The notes under the pieces: generated by a model
What the model was told of the DNA's origin: nothing
Seen by the model: only the letters and a program-made list of their open reading frames with translations
The model's database searches: none
In this document: positions 23,084 through 34,083 of the stretch, in pieces
Numbering within the stretch: position 1 is the first letter of the stretch
How the letters are laid out: every line of letters begins with the position of its first letter
Translations under genes and position numbers: made by a program
Assembly: GCA_022579005.1 (NCBI GenBank)
Contig: MU401485.1
Coordinates: 124,001 to 188,000, forward strand
Reading direction: 5' to 3'
DNA length: 64,000 nucleotides
Origin: Poronia punctata
Lineage: Eukaryota; Ascomycota; Sordariomycetes; Xylariales; Xylariaceae

Positions 23084-24070
23084 CTACCCTAGTACACCGA
23101 ACTGTTCAATTAGGGAAGCGCCCTGGTTCATAAGTAGATATATTTAATAGGGTTTTGGGAGCGATGAAAATGAACTTGGGCTTGTTGACCACGTTGCGAC
23201 AAGGTCTACGAAGCATGTTTTGGAAAGAAGGTTAGGGCTACGTTGGTCTAGGGTATTGGTTAGCATAATGATCTTGCCAATGATGGAGGATCGTAGTTGG
23301 TATCGCATTATCCCCACCTAAGGGCTCAAATTATCTACTTGAAATACGTATAATATTGTTCGTGCCTTCTTTCGCCATGCCTTAATTGCAAAGAAGGAAA
23401 CTGGGTTGGGGTAAAGTGTGAAGGTTGAGGTAGGAGGTAGGTAGCAAGAGCCAATACGAATCCGTAGCACACGATAAAGGAAGAAAGAACGATAGATATA
23501 TTACAGCCGCCTGCATCCTGAGAGGAACTTTGAAGATTACGGCATTTTCAACTCCTAGCTAGCTTTTGCGTCAATTTATAGGTTTGGTCATGTTCACTCC
23601 TCGGTTTGTATAAAGTATGTACATTAGGTCCCTCTGAAGGCATATGAAGTTTCTCCCAGGGTATGTATCTAGGTATCTAATCTACCAAATATAGAGGTAC
23701 ATGTATATATATATCTCATATGCACATCTGCCAAAAAATTGCCAACGAACTCCAGCTGAACTAACCTGTGCCATAGTATAACGCCAACACTGGGAAGAGA
23801 CATTCTTCTACTCTTTTTAATACATTCCTTTCGGTTTAAACCTAGTCCAGCTCTATACGCAACACTCCGCTACCATGTCTCTACCGTGTCTTTACCATAT
23901 CTATATCCGAAACAAATGAAATAAAAATGTCATGTGTGACCGTGGATTAGGTAGTTAAGAACGTTTGTGTCCTACACTCGTCCATCGGCCTCATCCAGTC
24001 CTATGCCATGCGGCATCCTATAAAATCCATTACTCGAGGCCGAGAGACGATTGTGATACCGTCTCGTCCA
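23084..24070. other. Convergent intergenic region
   Basis: This approximately 1-kb A+T-rich spacer lies between the convergent NACHT-ankyrin (+) and Mpv17 (-) genes. It includes a short TATATATATA tract near 23705-23718. No gene is supported. Confidence 0.6.
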
Positions 24071-25249
24071 CTATGCCGCAGCCTCAGCCGCAACCGCAAC
24101 CGTAACTGTAGCCTCAGTCGACGTGGGGGCATCTTTCTCCTTATTATCTAGAGACGCCCGCCCGCTCAGCCTCTCCTCTCTCTGCCGCAACATCTCCATC
24201 CTCTCGGCCCGCGCATTCAGGAAGCTCAGATATGTCTGCCAACCGACGGCGACGACACCGCCAAAGATGCTGCGGTACTCGAAGGGCACAAAGGCGAAGC
24301 TGAAGGCCGTAACGGCAGGCCAGAGCTTGACCGAGTTGATCAGACTGACCGGCACGGTGTTGCATACGCGTCGCCACGCCTCGGAGATGGAGTCGCCTGA
24401 TAAAAGAGCCTGCGAGCCGAAGAAATACACGTTGAATATCGGCGTGAAGACGGCTTGGTTAATGGCTACCTTGAGCGCGATGCTAAGGACGCGAGAAGGG
24501 TAGTTGAAGTTGCGGGATAGATAGGAGAACCTGGCAAATTTCGTCAGTACGCCGTCTACACCGGGTGCAATATCTGCATATCATGGACGGACTCACCATA
24601 TATATCCCGGAATAGCCGATGTACCACCGATGAGCAGAGCCCGCGCCGTTCGCGCCCAGTCATGTCCTCCTCGTTTAACCTCTTTTCTTTCCGAGTCTTC
24701 ATCTTCTAATTCACGCGCCAAATCGCTCGTGCCGGAATTCATCTGCTGCGCGCCAAAATCGGCTAAGAGGTATATGGCCAGGGCGCTAAACACTTGTGTT
24801 GCCCATGGATGCGCTCGCTGCGCGTTTCCGTAGGCTTCTCCCGCGCGCGTTATCGGGCCTAGACGTTGCCAGAACGGGCGGGGCGTGATGGTTGCTGGAC
24901 TGGGGATTGGGTTGGGCGTTTTCGGGGCTGGTTCTGGAATTGAATGTGCTTGCGCTTGCGCTTGCGATTCGGTCGCTATTTTCCCTACATCGTGTCGGAG
25001 AAGATGCGGTTCCTCGTGCGCTATGTTCTGAGCTTCGGAAGATGGATTTATCTTGACGGCCTCGGGGTTTTTTGATGAGATGGGTGGATTCGCAGCGGTA
25101 GAGTGTAATCGGTGTGGTATCCGGCGGATCTGAGTATTCGGTTTCGGGCCTACCCCGTATGCGGCGCGGCGCGAAATTACAATCGCGACATCTAGATAGG
25201 GCCGTATGAGGGGTCCGCGGAAAAGGAACTGCGCGGCAGGCATAGACAT
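24071..25249 (-). CDS. Mpv17/PMP22-family membrane protein
   Basis: Two exons (25249-24597 and 24530-24071) encode 370 residues. The 66-nt intron splits the Trp codon of PGYIW and restores the family motif. The C-terminal half matches Mpv17/PMP22 proteins: GYIWF, SRNFNY, KVAINQAVFTPIFNVYFFG, NSVKLWPAVTAFSFAFVP and GWQTYLSFLN. It should span the membrane about four times. Known members are small channel-like proteins of the inner mitochondrial membrane (yeast Sym1) or peroxisome. The long N-terminus here is Arg/Ser/Pro-rich and could hold a mitochondrial presequence (LFRGPLIRPYLDVAIVISRR). An Ala/Thr/Val-rich tail ends the protein. Localisation is inferred. Confidence 0.88.
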
Positions 25250-26703
25250 TATGTTGTCCTGCCCTCCCCGTTTTGGTCGCGGTATCCTTGGAGTCGATCG
25301 CTGCTCTTCTTTTTTCCGAGTGAATGGTTCGGAAGGCGCCGAATTCGGGGTTTTCTTCCTATGGCGTGATCCTTTCCCGCAATTTAGTAAAGATCGAAGT
25401 CGCGTAAATATGGGCAGTCTGCTCAGGATATTACGAAAAACGTATCGCTAATAATCATATACTAGAAAACAAAATACTCAGGTATGATTAAGAAGTTTAG
25501 ATGGTTCAGATTGTAAGAAATTCTGCTGCGCATCTTTGGGGGGTATCCCGGCCAATTACTCGTCTTGGAGTCTGCCGGGCCTAATAAAGATTACGTGCTT
25601 TGGAGCCGGAGTTTCCGTAACGGCACACGTGTTTAGCGCAAGGATTTTAAAGTAGTGGTCCACCACCTGCAGGACCCTATTTCTACGTCTACCTTATCTA
25701 TATGTCGACGTTGGGGATCAGGCACCAGGGTAGAGTGCCATTCATCAATATCTCTGCAATTCAGGGTCGGTACCTACATTAGTCTACCAGTTCTAGAATG
25801 TTAGGATATCTGTAGTATCGCAGTTCACATGTTGCCTGTGACCAAGGTTACCAGATTCTACTCCAATATCCATGGCATCGGGACGAGCCGTGCAGAACTA
25901 GACCATTACCTATAAGTACCCGACCCAATGCTTGAATCGAATCATTACTCACATACTTTATTTAATCAATGACTTGCTAGCGATTTAGGATGCGGCGTAA
26001 AATGAAGGATTGAGGTCGTCTTAAAACTACTTTATATATTCGACTCTTTTTGTCATAAACAGCCAGAGGTCGTCTACCTGTATATTCTCGTCGTTGGATA
26101 TACACCTCAGATACAGCCCGCTGTATAAATACGTGTAAATGTCGATTCAATGATAGCGTTCTACCTAATACGCAGGGTGAGGTACCGCCACCCGATTATT
26201 TGGACAACTGTTGGGTGGTATTGACTGTTACGGTTGCATCGGTGGTGCGTAGCCCAATACTCGAATGTAACTCTCAGCTTCCGACTTCGGTTATCTGCGT
26301 CGTAATCTCTCGTAATCTGATATCATCTCCAAGACGGTTCTCGTTGACATGGGTGACGGTAGTTCGACAGAGCCATGGTTTTGTAGCCTCTCTCGTTGAC
26401 GGGGGGTAGGTTTATATCAATGAAAACAAGTATTGCAGGAACGTTCCGAAAGATCGGAACTCTTCTGTCGTAAGTTTCTCGTATATATGGTTAAGTCTCC
26501 CCCCCAGCCTAGCCCGCTAAAGAAAAGTAGAAAATCGCTTTCCCCCGACCGAACGAATAATAATGACAAAAGATGAATCGGACAATGAATAGTGAGGAAA
26601 AGTTAAACGAAGGCTTGAAGTTGCTCTTCTTGAGATCTTCCGTCTAAGTAAGAAGTATCTATCCCAACGCCTGCGCTCTTTGCGGCGTCTACTCCCATAT
26701 TAA
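25250..26703. other. Intergenic spacer
   Basis: This 1.45-kb A+T-rich stretch carries the Mpv17 promoter and the 3' UTR of the PAN-like gene. Short frames here lack protein-like composition, and no RNA gene was recognised. Confidence 0.6.
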
Positions 26704-27731
26704 TCACCTACTCCTGTTCTTGTCCTTGAGCAAAGCAGAGATGGTCCAGTCAGGACTACCCCTAGGCCCGTTTTGAACATTTAGAATCCTATGCTCGCCC
26801 CCCTTTAACCAACAATTGCCAAAGTCCTTTTCGATCGCCGCGGTCTGGTTAGCCTGGAACGAGACGGCGTTACATACGTCCTTCCCGCTGAAGTGATTAT
26901 GTGCGGCGCAGGCTTGCAGACAATCGTGGAAGGAGTAAGCGATGACGGCGCCAAAGTCCCCGCCGTTGTAATCCTTGGCACAGACGGGCGAGAATATCCA
27001 CGTGTCCCTGCCCAACGTTATCGACCACTCGTCCTCGATATCCGGGCATTCTGACTTTACGACGCCTGTCGGCACGACTATGGGTTCTGTTGCTGTCGGC
27101 GTGGTCGTCGATGTTCCGCTAGGGCCTATTATTGCTGTTGCGGTGACTGTTACCGTCGCTGTGACTGTCGCTGTATCCGAGCCTCCGTCGTTTTCGGCTG
27201 ATATGGTGCCATTTGAATTTGTGCATACGCTTCCAATAGGTAATAAATAGTCAGAATACAATACCATCACCAACAATAAGGACAAGGGGTGTAACACCCG
27301 AAAGCACTAAAGAGTTGAAGGCAAGGCAAGACAAAGAAAAACAGAACATACTTTTTCGCATTTTCAACAGCCATCGAACCCCCTACGCCACCGCCCACCG
27401 CAGCGGCAATAATGACTATCGCAAGAGCAACCGAGAGAAAGAATGTCGGTCGCCGTAACCCCAAAATCGTCCGCTCTTGCACCGGACCCGGACCCGGACC
27501 TGACCCCGGATATCCTGACGTTGGATAGCCTTGCGCCCCGTAGTATCCCGTCGCCTGTGTCGCATGGTATGGATGTAGTCCGTCGACGGGCTTGGGAGGA
27601 TAATATACTACCTCCGGGCCATCCTGTCCCGGGTAATAATCCCCAACGGCCTCCTTGTAGGAATCGGGCGTCGTGTTCTGGTGATCCATCGCGACGTGGT
27701 TATCCGAGTTTATCGGCGCGTAATCGTGCAT
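26704..27731 (-). CDS. Single-pass membrane protein with PAN/Apple-like ectodomain
   Basis: Exons 27731-27352 and 27229-26704 encode about 301 residues. The 122-nt intron (GTATGT...AAG) has a CTGAC branch-like site. I start at the ATG of MHDYAPINSD, which gives a typical cytosolic Tyr/Pro/Gly-rich head. The frame stays open upstream to 28088, so a longer N-terminus is possible. A TM helix lies at about 95-117 (TFFLSVALAIVIIAAAVGGG). It is followed by a Thr/Val-rich stalk and a Cys-containing C-terminal domain (CAKDYNGGDFGAVIAYSFHDC ... NCWLKGG) resembling fungal PAN/Apple modules, which bind proteins or carbohydrates. A wall-sensing or wall-anchoring role is possible but not shown by the sequence. 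Confidence 0.75.
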
Positions 27732-29946
27732 GCGTGAGCCCGCCCGTGACTGAAGCTCGTCGGAGAGGGATCCGTGGTCGAAAGAGTATCGGATTATTTG
27801 TCGAATCCGCCCCGAATCGCGGTCTATAGAAGCCTCTTCCCGGGCCCGATCAGGCCAAAGGACGGTGTGGCGCGGGTCTTGGGACAGTGAAGACCCAGAT
27901 AAAAGTCTCGCTGGCGCGTCACCCACGTCCAAGTCCTCCGTATTATTTACTATATGGTGGACGGTTGAGATCTCTCTTCGCGCCGCACGTTGAAGGTCGG
28001 GGATAATATCATGAAAATCTTTCACAGAACGGGTAAAAATGAGAGAATGAAAGAGAAGGAGCGGATGGTTAGTATAGGAAACAGGCATGTCAGTGGTTCA
28101 CTAGCACATTAGGAGAAGCATTGGGCAGACGAGTAGCCGCCAGAAACAGGATCTATGATTGAATTCTTGGCGAGATGATCCTTCGGGGTCTATTGTAGGT
28201 ATAAATATGAACTTAAATTTCTTGGTACTCCGACGATGCATGACAACTTTATGTGGTTACATCCCGGCAAAAACATTTGAAACCTGGCTCAAACAAGTGC
28301 TGAAAATTCCCAGATCATCAGTGCTAACTACGCTCATTTACGCGTAGGGAGAATAAAGACTCAGATCCTGTCTGCCTGTGAATAGATAAAAATTCTACTT
28401 CCTATCTGCCTATTCCCCTGGCTAGATGAATACCTAACCTACCCCGTCACATAAGTCCGTCGGCCGAACATTGGTTTTTGGTAGTCCAGGCTACTTTCCC
28501 CGAGCACTTCTAGATATCATCGCAGGTTTTTAAGCCCCCCATTCCGTAAAGATCTTCGACGTCAGAGTAAAATCCCCCCCCTGGCACTCCTGGTTACAAA
28601 TCACGCCTGATCCTACAAGGCGTCTTTGGTTGAAAGGTAATTTGAGAAGGATGAAAGCCTGCCAAATTCATCCTAGTTACAGAGTATACAGCTCCATTCT
28701 GATAGGGCAGAATACTCGACCTAATTACGCCTGAATCTTCAACCTAACCTGGTAAGAGTATAGTTGGTAAGCGCTAGACCGACTACGTTCTAGAACAGTT
28801 GTCGGGTATTGAACGTCGGGGCGGAACCAGGGTTTAGTTTCCTGTGTGTATGATTTCCGGGAGTTGACACTGTCGTGATGAGTTTCTTCGGGAATTAAGT
28901 TCTCTCCCTTTTTGTAAGTAGCGTTTGTGCGATTTATATGTATTAGTCTAGACTGTTGTTCATGACTTTTGCAAATTGTCAAAAGCATCCTTCATGTGTA
29001 GAAAGTGACCTATCTACCACAACAACATCTGTTGTGCATTATTGTAATACGTGTGTTGTCCACCTGGAATCTGGGCACCCACTGTGTACTCGTAGCATTC
29101 TCCGCGCTTAGTTTGTGGTTCCGAGTTCAGCTCTACTGCAAGGTATATATATAAATATCAACCTCCTAGTCGTCACTCGTACTAGCCCGCGTCTACGAGT
29201 AGGTAGTTGCCATGTGGATATGGACAAGATAACGGAGAATGGGTGCGTGTAGGTATGGGTGAACACCGAGCCAAGCAGGAGATAGCGACAGGCTGGGGCC
29301 CTTTAGGTCTAGCTTACGAGTAGGCGCGTGAAACTACCTACGAGTACGTGTACACATAAGCGCCTATGGGCAGAGGTGTTACTCAAGCGAATGACGGCCC
29401 AATGGATTGGTTATTGGTACAGGGCGACGGCAAGGCAAACTTACGGCTGATGTAACTTGGAACGAGTACCTGAGCATCGCCACCGCTATCCCTGCCCATT
29501 TGGAATAATATCGGTTGTTAGGCCTGGACTTTTGGGGCGGCGGAAATGTAGCCGTAGCAGCAGCAATGGTGGCGCCCAACCCCTCACGGAGAGAGGCTCC
29601 TGTCCATATGCGTGTAGGTACTTTACAAGTTTACATGTCTTAAACGGATTTCGAAAGCCGGCGCTGATGAGGCGCTGATGGTCCTTTTTAGAGCCTGAGT
29701 TGGGGGTTATGAGGATCTCTTGTTTCATTTTTATGTTGGCGGTCGGTGAGCTGGTGCGGTAACCTGCTGTAGTTACCCGTGGTGGGTAGGACTCAACCGT
29801 ACCAGACGGGATGGAGGCCACTTGTATCAGAGGATGGGGTGGCCGTGGTGAGCAGTCTAAAATATTCTTCAACATATCATATCATAAGGGGGTCGTGTCT
29901 ATTCAAAACACAACGCTCAACCCCCAACATCTAGCAGAAAGTTCAA
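27732..29946. other. Intergenic spacer with four clustered TACGAGTA/TACTCGTA motifs
   Basis: This 2.2-kb non-coding stretch lies between two minus-strand genes. Four exact copies of the recurrent 8-mer occur within 260 bp (29087, 29194, 29315, 29339). Candidate frames near 28725 and 29486 have no protein character. The left 360 bp could be an N-terminal extension of the PAN-like gene. Confidence 0.55.
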
Positions 29947-30876
29947 TCACGACAGCGCAGTCCTCCAGCCCTTGATGCTGTTGGCCTCTTCCTCGGTCAG
30001 CCGAATATCAAAGTACTTTTCCAAAGCCGCCACCCTATCCTCGTCCGTCTTGCACTCATATATGACCGAGGTCCGCCCTCCCAGGTTTTCCTTGACCAGC
30101 TCGTTCACCAACATCCGCTTGCCATAGATCTGCTCGCGACCATCGGCATCGGCGCGCCGGAGGAACTTGATAGCGATGACCGTCTTCGTCTGCCAGCACA
30201 AGGGGCTGGTGCTGGCATACGTGTTGACGACCTCCCAGTCGTTATGCATGAACTCGATCTCGGCAAAGGCGTAGAACTGGTTCCACTCCATATCCTCGCC
30301 GTTGCGGTATTCGTAGATCCAGAGCTTTGTGGCTTCCGTGCGCTTCGTTTGCGTCGGGATCCAGTCGCGCATGAGCCGGATCTGCTGCGTCCCGATGTTG
30401 CTGTGCACGAGCCCGGGGATCAGCGGCATGGGCAGCGTCGCGCAGTCGCCGCCAAAGGCAATGTCCACGTGGTATTTGCTGCCTTCGATATCGACGATGC
30501 TCACGATGTGCACCCAGCCCGGGAAGTCTCCCTTCGGGATACCCCCTTCGCGCAAACGCGTTCTGACGCCTGCTGTATACGTGTCGAAGCCGAGGGCGGC
30601 GAGCATGTGGTTGTACAAGATGGCATTCTCCATGCAGTAGCCGCCTCGGCCGCGCCTGTTGGTCACTATCTTGTCGAACAGATGCTGCGGGTCGAGGTTG
30701 ACTGCATGCAGGGGGTTGTAATGAATTGCCAGGTTCTCATAGGGCACAGCGGCGAGCATATATGTGTGTAAAGTCTTGAGAAGGTCTAGTGTTGGCGGCG
30801 CATTGTGGTACTCTTTTGGGATCTGTATATGATCCAAGAATTGATCAACTTGGTCTCGGGTATATGGTTGCGCCAT
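29947..30876 (-). CDS. Arylamine N-acetyltransferase (NAT family)
   Basis: This intronless gene encodes 309 residues counted from the ATG of MAQPYTRDQ. An upstream in-frame ATG at 30918 would add 14 residues that are atypical of the family. The cysteine-protease-like catalytic triad is intact: Cys81 in RGRGGYCMEN, His123 in GWVHIVSIV and Asp138 in YHVDIAFGG. NAT enzymes transfer acyl groups from CoA thioesters to arylamines, hydrazines or aminophenols. Fusarium homologues use malonyl-CoA to detoxify plant benzoxazolinone breakdown products. Whether this one prefers acetyl- or malonyl-CoA cannot be read from the sequence. Confidence 0.93.
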   Translation of the reverse strand: MAQPYTRDQVDQFLDHIQIPKEYHNAPPTLDLLKTLHTYMLAAVPYENLAIHYNPLHAVNLDPQHLFDKIVTNRRGRGGYCMENAILYNHMLAALGFDTYTAGVRTRLREGGIPKGDFPGWVHIVSIVDIEGSKYHVDIAFGGDCATLPMPLIPGLVHSNIGTQQIRLMRDWIPTQTKRTEATKLWIYEYRNGEDMEWNQFYAFAEIEFMHNDWEVVNTYASTSPLCWQTKTVIAIKFLRRADADGREQIYGKRMLVNELVKENLGGRTSVIYECKTDEDRVAALEKYFDIRLTEEEANSIKGWRTALS

Positions 30877-31970
30877 TGCAACTATAATTGGTGGTGACAC
30901 CGGTGTAATAAACAACAAGCACTACGATGGTTATGCTAGAACGGGGCGGAGGTCTAATGACAGGAAAGTGGTATAAGCAGCTACACAAATCAAAAGGGAA
31001 CAGAATATCTCTCAATCAGCAGCAACGCATCTTATAAAAGCAATAAGACGGAGACAAGGTATAGGTTTAGGTATTGCGTGCTCAAAGCCGAGTCGGCGTG
31101 AGTCAACCACTTGGAACGGGGGGTGGTAAATTAAAATCTTCTTAGTAGTTAGCGACAGTTTACTGGAGTAAAAAGTTCATGTCAAAACCTCCGGACACGG
31201 AGGGCGTACTCGGACTACATGTCCGTAGGAAACCGGCCGGTAAATAGAAATAGGAAATTTCTCTTGAACTCCTTGCCCTGTAGTATAGGGTACGACGACT
31301 TGATAGGGGACTCAACAGCTCAGCTCACCTATTGACGTGTAACCTAAATAGACATATGTACACCACAAGCACACGCAAGATGGACTACGTGTAGGTATCA
31401 TCGATTTTCATAGACCGTAATCTCAGTGACCTCACTAGGTATACTTGCGCCAACTTCTGTTTGTGTGAGCACTGAACCTGTTGGTTAGGCCAATCATCCC
31501 CTTCCGCCACGGATTTACTCCGTACCGCCTCTTGGCTTTGCTGGAAGGAGTGGGGTAGATTTTATTCCTTATCGAGCAAACATTCATAATGCGATATGCG
31601 ATACGCCGCTTGGGTGATAGGCAGTTGAAAGAACAACCCCTCTGAAAGCCCCACGCTCACCGCCTACCCATTCTAGTGGTTTGCGGCGAGTACCCCGCTG
31701 TCGACAGTCCGTTCTAGACTACCAACAGGACCCTTATCACTACCTCACGTACCACTCCCATTCTGAATCGAACTCGCTTGGTTTCGATCGAGTTTTAGGC
31801 CGAAATTTCGAGAATAACGCTGCGTATCTCAAGTGCTACGTTTCCTCTCCCATTCGTTGGTACCTGTTCACTCGATTCCAGATATTTCTTTCACAAGTAC
31901 TGGCTACGGATCGCGTTTCCTGTGCCGACCTTATTTCATCTACCAGAACCCTGGGCCTACTTTCAAAGCC
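30877..31970. other. Divergent intergenic region
   Basis: This 1.1-kb region lies between the NAT (-) and Sgt2 (+) genes and should contain both promoters. A plus-strand frame from 31681 overlaps the Sgt2 leader and intron and has no protein-like composition. No clear heat-shock element array was seen. Confidence 0.55.
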
Positions 31971-33277
31971 ATGGTGCGTTTCGCCCCTTTTCTTATCCAG
32001 AGAGCGCTTGATATTCCTGCATCAGAAATGTCGAAGAAACATACAGAACCCCCCCCGGGGGTTCGCTTTACTCTTGTCGATGGAGTCAAAGGAGATGTGC
32101 ATACTCTTACTCAGGACCATGGGCTAACTGCGACGAATTGAAATGACAGGCTACCACATCCAAGCAGCGCCTGGCGCTCGCCATATGTGACTTCCTCTCC
32201 AACTCTTTAGAAGATGGCACGTTATCAGGCGAGGATAAGGACAGCGTCGATGTCGCCATCAACTGCATCGCTGAAAGCTACAAGATCGACCCTACCGACA
32301 AGGCCGCCGTGCAGTCCGCCATCGGCTCACAGAACCTCCTCCAGATATACGGCGTCTACGAGAAATTGAAGACAGCCGGCAAACAGTCGTCACCGTCCTC
32401 ATCTTCTTCTGCATCGGGTGGTGCTTCCGCCCCCAAGGTCCCCACCGAGGAGGAGAAGACCCGCGCCGAAGAACTCAAGGTGAAAGGCAACAAGGCCATG
32501 GCCTCCAAGGACTACGCGCAGGCTATCGAACAGTATACACAGGCCCTGGCCCTACATCCGGGTAACGCAATCTTCCTGTCCAATCGCGCGGCTGCCTACA
32601 GCGCCGCGCGTGACCACGAGAGCGCCCGCGCCGACGCTGAGGCCGCCGTCGCCGCCGATCCTAAATATACTAAGGCCTGGTCGCGTCTCGGCCTAGCTCG
32701 CTTCGCCCTTGGCGACGCCCGCGGCAGCATGGAAGCCTACAAGCAGGGCATTGAATACGAGGGCAACGGCGGTTCCGACGCTATGAAGAAGGGCTTCGAG
32801 ACCGCTAAGCGACGCCTCGAAGAGCTCGAGGCCGAGGAGCGTGACAGCAACAACCCCACCCCCCGCGGCGCCGGCGCCGGAGGTGGTCCCGGCGGCATGC
32901 CCGATCTCAGCAGCTTGGCTAGCATGTTCGGCGGTGGCGCTGGGGGCGGCAATGGCGGCGGCATGCCCGACCTCGGCAGTCTGGCTAGCATGTTCGGCGG
33001 CGGCGGCGCTGGCGGCGGTAGGCCTGATCTTAGCTCCATTATGAATAACCCCATGTTCGCTAGTATGGCCGAGAAGCTGATGTCGAATCCGGGAATGATG
33101 GAGAACCTGATGAGTAATCCTAGCCTGCGTGAGGCTGCTAATCGATTCTCTCAAGAGGGCGGCATGCCTGACATGAGCTCCCTCCTGAACGACCCCAACC
33201 TCGCCCAGATGGCCCAGAACATGATGGGTGGTGCTGGTCGCGGAGGTGGTGCGCCAGGTTCTGGCAGCCAGCAATGA
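31971..33277 (+). CDS. sgt2: Small glutamine-rich TPR co-chaperone Sgt2 (SGTA orthologue)
   Basis: The best model has exon 1 = the ATG alone (31971-31973). A 176-nt intron (GTGCGT...ACAG, with GCTAAC near 32122) follows, and exon 2 runs 32150-33277. This gives 376 residues beginning MATTSKQRLALAICDFL, as expected for Sgt2. Residues 1-65 form the N-terminal dimerisation domain that binds Get4/Get5. Three TPRs lie at about 102-216 (KGNKAMASKDYAQAIEQY, NRAAAYSA, KAWSRLGLARFALG) and bind Hsp70/Hsp90 C-termini. Two GGMPDL..LASMFGGG repeats follow, then a hydrophobic Asn-Pro-Met, STI1-like region (NPMFASMAEKLMSNPGMMENL) that captures tail-anchored substrates. Sgt2 hands such proteins to the GET pathway for ER insertion. 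Identity is strong; the single-codon exon is a manual inference. Confidence 0.9.
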
Positions 33278-34083
33278 TCTATGTCATGTCCATAGCTTTT
33301 CGGGACCCTCAGTCGCTGTACCGGAATCCAACTCGCTATATAGCGGTTTAGCGAGGTGGATTGAGCAAAATTTGGCTCTAAACCTTTGGGTGTGGGAAAG
33401 GAATGAAATACACGCGCCATCACTAGAGAAAAGGGAAGGATAAGGGCGGACGACCGATCAGTCTCTTTGCCAGAGGGAACCTTTCAATAATTCTATGAAA
33501 CATGTGGTGCTCAAGAAAGCGGCCCGCTTGTTAATGCTTAGATCACGTCTATTATGAGCAACGACGCTCCATGTTTAAACCAAGCAAAATTAGGCAATAC
33601 TTCTTGATTCCTTTTCCTATAGGGTGTTTGATGCGAGCCGTTCCAAAATCGTCTGTCGATACTGCATCTGCCTTGTCGTTGTCCTTTCTCAAACAGTACG
33701 AGAGAAGAGAAGACACAATTAATGGTCATTTTAATACAACTCATAGTACACTCCGCCTACCCTCCATCCTAGCCTCAATGCTCCATGTCCGTTTTATCTT
33801 TTCCACCGCCATTCTAAGCCATATGACCGGACTCTGGATTCCATTTTCTAGCTGCTATCACCCGTGGATAACACTCATAAGCCTTGTTGTACACTTATCT
33901 TCCCAAAAATCAATGATAGAATTGCCGAGTTGGAATATAATGATGGAAATGATAAAATGCTGACCATTTGGGTGGATTCGTCAAGTATATACCTTCGTTA
34001 AACGACCTGGGCCGCGAAACAGAGCTAGCTATATGGGATCAATCGAATGAGAAAAAACGCAGGGTAAAACAAACGACGAGGAA
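33278..34083. other. Convergent intergenic region
   Basis: This 0.8-kb spacer lies between the convergent Sgt2 (+) and HMT1-like (-) genes. An open frame at 33571-33963 is rich in Ser, His and Phe, overlaps presumed 3' UTR and is judged spurious. Confidence 0.55.

Noticed and set aside
27732..28088. Longer N-terminus for the PAN-like membrane protein
   Set aside because: The extra 119 residues have no family character. The ATG at 27731 gives a standard cytosolic head. This remains open until transcripts are seen.
31681..32127. 148-codon plus-strand frame upstream of Sgt2
   Set aside because: It overlaps the Sgt2 leader, start codon and first intron, has no conserved motif, and its amino-acid composition looks random.
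33571..33963. 130-codon frame between Sgt2 and HMT1
   Set aside because: It lies in the convergent 3' region, has no recognisable motif, and has biased hydrophobic/Ser/His content typical of random A+T-rich DNA.
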